Source: Candidatus Peribacterales bacterium
GTDB lineage: Bacteria > Patescibacteriota > Gracilibacteria > Peribacterales > Peribacteraceae
NCBI GenBank assembly: GCA_020059985.1
Contig: JAGVCI010000055.1
Location: 1-11,808, forward strand
Direction: 5' to 3'
DNA length: 11,808 nt
A program made the translations under genes and the position numbers. The notes below the pieces were generated by a model that saw only the letters and a program-made list of their open reading frames with translations, searched no databases and was not told the DNA's origin. Shown piece by piece: positions 7,301-11,808 of the stretch (the stretch's first letter is position 1; every line of letters begins with the position of its first letter).

Positions 7301-9160
7301 ACTTTTCAGGAGTGCTTTCGATTCGGCTTCACTCTTCGACTTCAATCCCGCTTCGCGGATGGATTGCTCGAGAGAAGTTTTTCTCTTCTTGAGTCCTTCT
7401 TTTACGCCCAGGACGTCTGCGAGTGGGTGTTCGAGAGCCGGGGAGAGTTTGTCGCCATTGAGGAGTGTGCCCATGGCTGCAGACAAGCGACTGTGTGTTT
7501 TGTCACAAATCTCTTTGATGGGTCCGTCCGGCACAGTGGCCTCGGGGTTCTCTTCATCGTCAGCGCTCAGTGCAGACGCTGCTTCGAGCGATGTGAGGTA
7601 GTCGTTGATACGTGCCATCTCGTCGTCCTTCACATCGAGTGCGAGTAGACGACCGAGAACGTAGGTCTTGTCTTCGTAGGTGTAGACCTTCTCTCCGAGG
7701 AGTGATTCAACGAGCAGATCGAGTGCTTCGGTGGTTTTTTGGTCCCCACGATCGTGCAGTGCTTGGATGCGATCTACTGTCGTTTTGCCCCAATCCTCCA
7801 CCATTTGCTGATCCAGTTTCTTCTGGAGGAATCGGTTTGGATTATTCACGTCCTCCAGCAGTTCTGCGAGGATGCGGTTCTTTCGTCCGATGAATTTCAT
7901 GAGGTTCTCGCTATCGCCGTTTCTTCCTGGTTGCAGTTGAGAGGACAGCTCTGCTTCGTCGCGAACATTGTTCGCAAGATGTTTCAGATTTGATGCTTCG
8001 ATTGCTGTGAGAAGTCTTTCTCCGACAGTATCGATTTCTCCGAGGATGCCGAGTGCAGTCAGCTCCGTCTGCATTATCTCGTCGTGGAGTGCTGCGCCAT
8101 CTGCACCAAATTTTTCGAGAATCTGCTCACGCGTAAGTCCATGCAATTGCTCGCGTTCGGTCTGGCGATTTTTTTCGAGCACTTGCTTGGCCGTGCGGCG
8201 CAACTGGTTGAACAGCACTTTTTCGAGTGTCTCTTTCTGATTTTCCAATTGATCGAAGTACTGCTCGCGCACTGCTTCCTCTTCCTCGGGGCTGGTGCCC
8301 GGGGGGAGCGCGTCCATAGTCGTGAGTCCCTGTTTGCGCGCTTTCTCGCTTTCCGTAAGCGCACGGTGCACTTTGTCGAGCTGAATTTCCTGTTGAGCAG
8401 GATCCGGGTACTTCTCTTCCAGTTTCAATCTTTTGCGAATTTCTTCTCGATCGAGGATCGGAGGATCCATGCGGATGAGGGAAATCAGATCGACGTCATT
8501 CGCGTCTCTGCTGCGTGCTTCCGGATCATCAATGTCTCCCTCTCCCAGAATTCCCAGCAAATAACGAACACGCTTCTCTGCGGTTCGACTGTAGAGATCT
8601 CGGCGATCAAGAACCGTCTGAAGAGTTTCCTGAAATTTGAGAGATGCCTTTGGGCTCTGCAAAATTGTTTCCAGAATGCGGCGGCGCTGCTCATCGGTAA
8701 AGTTCGCGGCTGTCCATGTTTCCGCCTCCGCTTCCTGCAGAATGCCAGCGTGAACGGCTACCTTAGAAACCGTCTCGTGCATTTCCTCCTGCATGATGCG
8801 GAAGAGCGGCTCAGCGTGTTCCTGGAGCGCGCTCAGTTCGGTAGAAGCCTCGAGCGGCAACTGTGCTTCGATTCCGCTCGTGACTTCATTCTTGATCGTT
8901 GCGATGGAGTCTGTGGCTTTTGCTCCTTCACGCGTCACTTGTCCGCGCTCTGCATCTGATTCCAATGGTGTCTTTTGATCTGCAGCCGGTTGCTGTTCGT
9001 CACCTACACCAAATTTCTTCTTGTCGTCACCCGTGGCAAACCCAAGCACCCGTCTCTCCCGGAAGGGGGACTGGTTAGCTGCAAAACACGTTGCGATTCC
9101 TCGTGTCAGGAGTCGCTCACAGTTTACAGACCCTACAAATGGTGTCAAGTAGTCGTTCAT
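4370..9160 (-). CDS. Giant hypothetical protein with central HExxH (zincin-like) motif
   Basis: I do not recognise a family. The product is up to 1,596 residues, highly charged, predicted mostly helical, with no obvious transmembrane segment or signal peptide, so probably cytoplasmic. Residues about 100-640 are Glu/Lys/Arg/Leu-rich with likely coiled-coil stretches. At 655-692 there is a pattern typical of zinc metallopeptidases: FEPIDGKIHLASS, then about 13 residues later LDHERGHLIIH with HERGH at 684-688. Glu728 or Glu772 (LLDELMVSY) could be the third zinc ligand, but this is inference. A Pro/Gly/Thr linker (835-856) separates this half from a second helical half of about 740 residues. The ATG start overlaps the upstream gene by 44 bases. 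A GTG at 9049 (codon 38) has GGGAG six bases upstream and would remove both the overlap and an atypical Cys-containing leader. The gene sits between a PH-like membrane protein and dut. Confidence 0.85.
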   Translation of the reverse strand: MNDYLTPFVGSVNCERLLTRGIATCFAANQSPFRERRVLGFATGDDKKKFGVGDEQQPAADQKTPLESDAERGQVTREGAKATDSIATIKNEVTSGIEAQLPLEASTELSALQEHAEPLFRIMQEEMHETVSKVAVHAGILQEAEAETWTAANFTDEQRRRILETILQSPKASLKFQETLQTVLDRRDLYSRTAEKRVRYLLGILGEGDIDDPEARSRDANDVDLISLIRMDPPILDREEIRKRLKLEEKYPDPAQQEIQLDKVHRALTESEKARKQGLTTMDALPPGTSPEEEEAVREQYFDQLENQKETLEKVLFNQLRRTAKQVLEKNRQTEREQLHGLTREQILEKFGADGAALHDEIMQTELTALGILGEIDTVGERLLTAIEASNLKHLANNVRDEAELSSQLQPGRNGDSENLMKFIGRKNRILAELLEDVNNPNRFLQKKLDQQMVEDWGKTTVDRIQALHDRGDQKTTEALDLLVESLLGEKVYTYEDKTYVLGRLLALDVKDDEMARINDYLTSLEAASALSADDEENPEATVPDGPIKEICDKTHSRLSAAMGTLLNGDKLSPALEHPLADVLGVKEGLKKRKTSLEQSIREAGLKSKSEAESKALLKSSLEEIARLERCAAELQDLNSRIVIDDKLEQETGRRGSFEPIDGKIHLASSLVKGSKDYNDILDHERGHLIIHTLTRTSKVFPMLLWKQHSALEKKKDASGRSFNQLLESMGSYWGLTSVDARIQVLTTKKGKTQAEARRIAERMYLHALLDELMVSYTSWDGSKPSDGSQEKKTEHTLFLMLRDLEKSKRQTVEEAIGELMSDEDILEMERRFITPPPTPGTPPGSPPGTPPGTPGSDEWMKDTVKDDLQQVKKDLVKISQFQKAYPHVHFFADAEQDRTYFEAVRHAHENILTEYNTNPAANQKMLRSRASLLQQEVGKRVKEIQEFDTKRLDITGEERDAPGLLDNLSFVSINDLIKLGKDIMEDIHHIHKRRQDRALQHVGGIVTKALRKGENVPWFGEYFQEINQYHERRYSGEEQKAANEWKEGLENEDSTSVLEMIEGSHNKDQIRGIITLLCSRGEMNWNDDKTWLVLMHLSGYHQMPVEACKRDDLLRDTWLRRMVDVIWKDKELYYQWRLDNDSKFDSGKKNFEAKVDQLSNVKGGMAGELEKQLRIYTLWRHDKDNNIHRPLPVDVKMHLYEETITYAIEKGKMTMEQKLFYLVQGVASGLLSIDRLRVLASKYLNLLPFIDYFYGRNNTLPEVQALAKRLLESETDPEKRFKPGIKTTLWIHYEVSREKSAQERLSKALSGARAENIDHEDIPFFITNADVSSVNNMTGVISGTRMKLSPEAAKNAYVGWSSKFKVFGALMQAEEDGIEKVTARDVEMLSQTLIGYIHYDNIVTRNVTDKFEPTERVMLTENQFQTVPPSSDGKSTTMDYRKGMTGLLAALLDTTVSGVKLEKMIQDKMDACTEQVEVETEEVDPVTHRKKKTLDVKKKFKTYTVKQFISTTHGLSRNNKKDAMGMYALYSDFYQIFLDVIRTPEGQKAFKEVLRVYAAKDTDPVRLRNEGGSSGDDGFTVDRGVDIINEWKIAA
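6593..6658 (-). repeat. Pro-rich tandem repeat encoding the inter-domain linker of the giant protein
   Basis: This stretch encodes TPPPTPGTPPGSPPGTPPGT and two further residues, built from near-tandem G-(T/S)-P-P units of 12 bases (GGA-ACT-CCT-CCG-like codons). It probably forms an extended flexible linker between the HExxH half and the C-terminal half. Repeats of this kind can vary in copy number between strains. Confidence 0.75.
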
Positions 9161-9602
9161 GACGATCAGAAAGTTCCGGAAGGAATGGGGAAAGGACGAT
9201 GCGAATCTCTTCGGGTGAAAGCGAACCTGTGTGAATCGATATTTCTCCGCGGTTGCCCTTCTTCCGTTCGATGTGGAGCTCGGTGTAGTTCGGTGTTTTT
9301 ACAAACCAGAAGCCGTCGCACTGTGCGTACGGCGTCAACGATCCTTCGTACATCACTCCATCCGCCGAGATCGCAATTTCTTTATCGCTCGGTGTCTCTT
9401 TGTGTACGTACACATACACACCAATCGCGACGAGAAGCACGAGCGTGAAGCTCCACGCGAGCGTGATGACGCTGTACACGAGGAGCACAGCCGCTACGGT
9501 TCCGGCGACCATGTACCAGGTTTTCGATCTCTCGTGCGTGTGCCGGACTGGTGCAGACCAGCGCAGAAGGACCTCGTTCTCGGTTTGATTTTTGTGTTCC
9601 AT
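9117..9602 (-). CDS. Two-helix membrane protein with PH-like C-terminal domain (hypothetical)
   Basis: The product has 161 residues. After a polar N-terminus of about 28 residues come two adjacent hydrophobic segments (about 29-48 and 50-67), then a soluble part. The soluble part (74-145) reads like a small beta-rich PH-type domain: KEIAISADGVMYEGSLTPYAQCDGFWFV, split by a short turn from ELHIERKKGNRGEISIH, then a helix starting LSPEEIRIVLSPFLPE. This arrangement (two helices followed by a PH-like fold) is common in small bacterial membrane proteins of unknown function; I assign it by pattern only. It is the first gene of the probable operon with the giant protein and dut. The start at 9602 lacks a Shine-Dalgarno site (preceded by TTATTCCACTCCACC). 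Its last 44 bases overlap the annotated ATG of the next gene. Confidence 0.85.
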   Translation of the reverse strand: MEHKNQTENEVLLRWSAPVRHTHERSKTWYMVAGTVAAVLLVYSVITLAWSFTLVLLVAIGVYVYVHKETPSDKEIAISADGVMYEGSLTPYAQCDGFWFVKTPNYTELHIERKKGNRGEISIHTGSLSPEEIRIVLSPFLPELSDRHERLLDTICRVCKL

Positions 9603-9625
9603 GGTGGAGTGGAATAAATCCTTAT

Positions 9626-9631
9626 ATTCTA
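9626..9631 (-). promoter_or_regulatory. Possible -10 box upstream of the PH-like membrane protein gene
   Basis: TAGAAT on the minus strand matches five of six bases of the sigma70 -10 consensus. No good -35 lies at the expected distance. If used, transcription would begin near 9619, giving a leader of about 17 bases. Confidence 0.3.
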
Positions 9632-9713
9632 GCGGAAAACTCGCATTTCTCCCATGGAGGATACTTGCGTGAATACCTTAAATATTTCCTATGGTTATTT
9701 ATCGATTTCTCTT

Positions 9714-9748
9714 TCAAAAAATGGCTCCATTTGAGGATTCAAGGAGCC
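9714..9748 (-). terminator. Intrinsic terminator downstream of tRNA-Val
   Basis: On the minus strand GGCTCC, TTGA, a 4-base loop, TCAA, a 2-base bulge and GGAGCC form a 10-bp stem, followed immediately by ATTTTTTG. It lies about 28 bases beyond the tRNA 3' end, so it ends the tRNA transcript and separates it from the downstream three-gene operon. Confidence 0.9.
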
Positions 9749-9775
9749 TAAACTCAACTTTCTTTCTAAGGTCAG

Positions 9776-9852
9776 TGGTGGGCAATACAAGATTCGAACT
9801 TGTGACCTCCACAATGTCAATGTGGCGCTCTAACCAACTGAGCTAATTGCCC
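9776..9852 (-). tRNA. tRNA-Val (anticodon GAC), CCA encoded
   Basis: The minus strand folds as a complete cloverleaf of 77 bases: acceptor GGGCAAT/ATTGCCC; D arm GCTC/GAGC with loop AGTTGGTTA; anticodon stem CCACA/TGTGG with loop TTGACAT; a 5-base variable loop AGGTC; T arm ACAAG/CTTGT with loop TTCGAAT; discriminator A and encoded CCA. The central triplet GAC pairs with the valine codons GTC and GTT. It lies 72 bases downstream of the DUF1761-like gene on the same strand and is followed by a strong terminator, so it may be read from that gene's promoter. Confidence 0.97.
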
Positions 9853-9924
9853 TGTAGCTCGCGAAGAGTACCAATTCCCCTCGTGTGTCTCAAGGAATGC
9901 AAACCGATATTTTGGCTTCCAACC

Positions 9925-10350
9925 TTACTGCCACAGCACCACGATCAGCGAGACCGCGACGAGCGAAACCAAGAGCTGGGCCATATTGAAGAGGTACAGC
10001 TCCAACTTGCGGTTCTCCCAGAGAACGGCATTGAGTTGTACTGCAGCGATGAACCCAAACCAGAGCAAGAGTGCGAGGAGCACGGCGCCCATTGCATCGA
10101 CGACACCGAGTGCGTTCGCGAGGTGCGAGACAACGGTCGCGATGATGATCTGCTGCACGAGCGCTGCGAACATCTGCGGAGCCATCGCGCCCATGCCTTT
10201 CGCTTGCATCGCATCCACTTCTTTCTGTGGGATTCCCATCATTTTGATCCACTGTTTTCCGAAGAGGGGACCGTGCCAGAGAAATCCGATGAAGAACGCG
10301 GCGAGCGCCGCGACGAGAATCGCCAGGAAATTGAGGTTGGAAAAATCCAT
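9925..10350 (-). CDS. DUF1761-like four-helix membrane protein
   Basis: The 141-residue product has four hydrophobic segments (about 6-27, 57-78, 85-108, 118-139). The first ends in IGFLWHGPLFGKQWIKMMG, which resembles the conserved (G)xxWxxPxxFGxxW motif of the DUF1761 family of small membrane proteins; their function is unknown. I chose the ATG at 10350 because it sits just before the first helix and about 19 bases after the predicted transcription start. The same frame is open further upstream to 10425, but that would place the start inside or upstream of the promoter. There is no Shine-Dalgarno site; the ATG follows TATTCTTTCCCCTTCGCTC. The gene is divergent from comF, and tRNA-Val lies downstream on the same strand. 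Confidence 0.87.
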   Translation of the reverse strand: MDFSNLNFLAILVAALAAFFIGFLWHGPLFGKQWIKMMGIPQKEVDAMQAKGMGAMAPQMFAALVQQIIIATVVSHLANALGVVDAMGAVLLALLLWFGFIAAVQLNAVLWENRKLELYLFNMAQLLVSLVAVSLIVVLWQ

Positions 10351-10375
10351 GAGCGAAGGGGAAAGAATACCGAGA

Positions 10376-10404
10376 ATGCTATTCCGTGTGATTGAAACAG
10401 TCAA
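10376..10404 (-). promoter_or_regulatory. Sigma70-type promoter of the DUF1761-like gene
   Basis: On the minus strand TTGACT (10404-10399) and TAGCAT (10381-10376) are separated by exactly 17 bases, matching five and four of six consensus positions. The predicted start near 10369 leaves a leader of about 19 bases with no ribosome site. The -35 region faces the comF promoter on the other strand. Confidence 0.6.
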
Positions 10405-10416
10405 TTTGCCAAAATG

Positions 10417-10425
10417 TGCTATCAT
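10417..10425 (+). promoter_or_regulatory. Extended -10 promoter element of comF
   Basis: TGCTATCAT is an extended -10 box (TG, one base, then TATCAT with five of six consensus bases). No -35 sits at the normal distance; the nearest, TTGAAA at 10392, is 22 bases away. Transcription starting about seven bases downstream would begin at roughly 10432, only a few bases before the comF ATG at 10435. Confidence 0.5.
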
Positions 10426-10434
10426 CCGCCACTT

Positions 10435-11070
10435 ATGTTGCAGACCCTCCTCGATTTCGTCTTCCCGCGCGTGTCACTCACGGGCGAGAGTGGTCTGTGG
10501 ATCACGGAGAAGGAGCGAGCGAGGTTACAGTCGACACCGATCCGCGAGTCAAAGGAGCAATTACAAAAACGCGGCGTCCATTTTCTCGATCACGTGACGG
10601 CCGCGAGTGGCTACCACGACTCGTGGTATCTGCAGCGGGCAATTGCGACTCTGAAGTACGGTCGTGTGCGCGCACTCGCTCCAGAACTCGTGACGCTCAT
10701 GCTCTCAGCGAAGCCCGATGCTCTTCGAGATGCGGTGCTCTGTCCGGTGCCACTCCACTGGTCGCGACTCCTTGAGCGGGGATTCAACCAGACAGATCTT
10801 CTCACGAGTGAGCTTGCGAAGAGAACAGGAGTGGAATCGCTCTCGCTTCTCCGTCGTACGCGTGCAACCGGTCACCAAGCATGGCGCGGACGAGAGGAGC
10901 GACTCGTTTCGATGCACGATGCGTTTCGTTTTGTGGGGAAATGCGTGCCGACTCGCGTCTTTCTCGTCGATGATTTAATCACGACAGGCGCGACACTCGA
11001 CGCGGCCGCGAAAGCGCTCAAAGATGCGGGCGTGGGACACGTCGAAGCGTGGGTGGTGGCGCACGGGTAA
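10435..11070 (+). CDS. comF: ComF-family phosphoribosyltransferase-like protein
   Basis: ComF proteins are linked to DNA uptake in competent bacteria, probably acting on incoming single-stranded DNA; the exact reaction is not settled. The 211-residue product shows the family's order of motifs: an LKYG motif (73-76), CPVPLHWSRLLERGFNQTDLL (103-123), the basic LLRRTRATGHQAWRGREERL stretch (138-157), and the PRPP-binding loop VFLVDDLITTGATL (175-188). The N-terminal zinc finger of classical ComF is missing: only Val-Ser-Leu-Thr-Gly-Glu follows the opening LLDFVFP where paired cysteines are expected. I chose the ATG at 10435 because MLQTLLDFVFP is the family-type N-terminus; the in-frame ATG at 10414 lies within the promoter region. 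There is no Shine-Dalgarno site. Confidence 0.88.
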   Translation: MLQTLLDFVFPRVSLTGESGLWITEKERARLQSTPIRESKEQLQKRGVHFLDHVTAASGYHDSWYLQRAIATLKYGRVRALAPELVTLMLSAKPDALRDAVLCPVPLHWSRLLERGFNQTDLLTSELAKRTGVESLSLLRRTRATGHQAWRGREERLVSMHDAFRFVGKCVPTRVFLVDDLITTGATLDAAAKALKDAGVGHVEAWVVAHG

Positions 11071-11120
11071 GAAGTCGACTCAACATTCATACATTTCGAC
11101 GATGATTGTCCCCACTCGCA

Positions 11121-11156
11121 ACACCAAGTGGTGTGGAAAACTTTTAAGTTTTACAC
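11121..11156. promoter_or_regulatory. Overlapping inverted repeats between comF and rseP
   Basis: ACACCA-AG-TGGTGT (11121-11134) is a perfect 6-bp dyad. It overlaps a second hairpin, GTGT plus AAAACTT pairing with AAGTTTT plus ACAC (11131-11156), with a GG bulge on one side. The two are mutually exclusive because they share GTGT. No T run follows, so neither is a typical terminator. They may be an operator for the downstream protease gene or alternative RNA folds. Confidence 0.45.
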
Positions 11157-11204
11157 GTAGTCGGTAGCATCACGGACCTTGAGAGTCATTGGACCTCTCC
11201 CCCT

Positions 11205-11808
11205 ATGACCGTCCTTCTGTCCGCGCTGGCTTTTTTCGTTCTCCTGACTGTGCTCGTGCTCATTCATGAGTGGGGTCATTTCGCTGCAGCGAGGGCTGCT
11301 GGGGTCACCGTTGAGGAATTTGGATTTGGTCTTCCGCCGCGTGCAGCGACTCTCTTTCGTCGCAAAGGGACACGCTTCACCTTGAACTGGATTCCGTTCG
11401 GTGGATTTGTGCGACTGAAGGGCGAGAACGCCGTCACGATCGGGGAACAGCGAGAGAAGGGGAGTTTCGCCTCGGTTTCCATCACCTGGAGAATCATCAT
11501 TCTCGTTGCCGGAGTCGCGATGAACTATCTGCTCGCGATCGTGCTCCTCACGATCGGATTTTCCGTGGGCAACTGGATCCCGACCTATCTCTCCTTAGAC
11601 GACATGCGCGCGGCGTCGGATCGTGGTGTCATCGAGCTCTCACTCGCCGTTATGATTTCGGACGTTCTCGAGGACAGCGGTGCAGCAGACGCTGGTGTTC
11701 CTGCAAAGAGCATTCTCGCGGCAGTCGATGGTGAGCCGGTGGTCGTACCCGAAGAAGTGATCGCGCTGCAGGAGGGAAAGACACAGGTGACCTACACTGT
11801 AAAAACGG
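11205..11808 (+). CDS. rseP: Site-2 protease, RseP/M50 family (3' end outside window)
   Basis: The first 201 codons of an intramembrane zinc metalloprotease that cleaves transmembrane substrates such as anti-sigma factors or signal-peptide remnants. The first helix (4-20) runs into the active site HEWGH (21-25), followed by FAAARAAGVTVEEFGFGLPPR and WIPFGGFVRLKGE, both characteristic of the family. A second hydrophobic segment lies at about 96-118, and a PDZ domain begins near ISDVLEDSGAADAGVP and is cut by the window end; the second catalytic segment (usually NxxPxPxLDG) is therefore not visible. The ATG at 11205 starts directly before the first helix and is preceded by GGACCTCTCCCCCT rather than a ribosome site. 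It lies 134 bases after comF on the same strand. Confidence 0.95.
   Translation, partial: MTVLLSALAFFVLLTVLVLIHEWGHFAAARAAGVTVEEFGFGLPPRAATLFRRKGTRFTLNWIPFGGFVRLKGENAVTIGEQREKGSFASVSITWRIIILVAGVAMNYLLAIVLLTIGFSVGNWIPTYLSLDDMRAASDRGVIELSLAVMISDVLEDSGAADAGVPAKSILAAVDGEPVVVPEEVIALQEGKTQVTYTVKT

Noticed and set aside
8084..8959. Plus-strand open frame opposite the giant gene (291 codons)
   Set aside because: It is a Phe/Leu/Cys-rich translation of the reverse of a Glu/Lys-rich helical coding region, so it is probably a shadow.
9776..9852. tRNA-Val as an attachment site for an integrated element
   Set aside because: No integrase gene and no repeat of the tRNA 3' end was seen on either side; the neighbours look like ordinary chromosomal genes.

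Overview
This 11.8 kb window looks like chromosomal housekeeping DNA from a small-genome bacterium, probably of the Candidate Phyla Radiation (Patescibacteria; Peregrinibacteria/Peribacteria-like is a guess from gene style, not a demonstrated placement). The grounds are a 5'-3' exonuclease that is not fused to a DNA polymerase, a ComF-like phosphoribosyltransferase without its usual cysteine zinc finger, a compact ftsA-ftsZ pair without neighbouring mur genes or ftsQ, and a very large lineage-type hypothetical protein. Genes end at both TGA and TAA and I saw no in-frame TGA inside any gene, so the standard bacterial code fits.

Layout, left to right. (1) 1-924, plus strand: 3' part of a PolI-type 5'-3' exonuclease ending in a likely sliding-clamp-binding tail. 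(2) 925-1209: non-coding. (3) 1210-3750, plus strand: ftsA then ftsZ, the cell-division pair; FtsA has the membrane-targeting C-terminal helix and FtsZ has the C-terminal peptide that binds FtsA. (4) 3751-3889: a bidirectional terminator and a long TTCGA-rich palindrome between convergent transcription units. (5) 9602 down to 3890, minus strand: a probable three-gene operon of a two-helix membrane protein with a PH-like tail, a roughly 1,560-1,596-residue protein carrying a central HERGH (HExxH) zinc-protease-like motif, and a complete dUTPase. (6) 9852-9714, minus strand: tRNA-Val(GAC) with encoded CCA and a strong terminator. (7) 10350-9925, minus strand: DUF1761-like four-helix membrane protein. 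(8) 10435-11070, plus strand: comF-like gene, divergent from the DUF1761 gene across a short shared promoter region. (9) 11205-11808, plus strand: 5' part of an RseP-type site-2 protease, running off the end.

The most unusual content is the giant HExxH protein, to which I can assign no family. A second theme is translation initiation. Six starts (ftsA, ftsZ, the PH-like gene, the DUF1761 gene, comF, rseP) are preceded by pyrimidine-rich DNA with no Shine-Dalgarno sequence, and promoter-like elements sit so close to three of them that leaders would be very short or absent. By contrast dut, and an alternative start of the giant gene, both internal to an operon, do have purine-rich ribosome sites.
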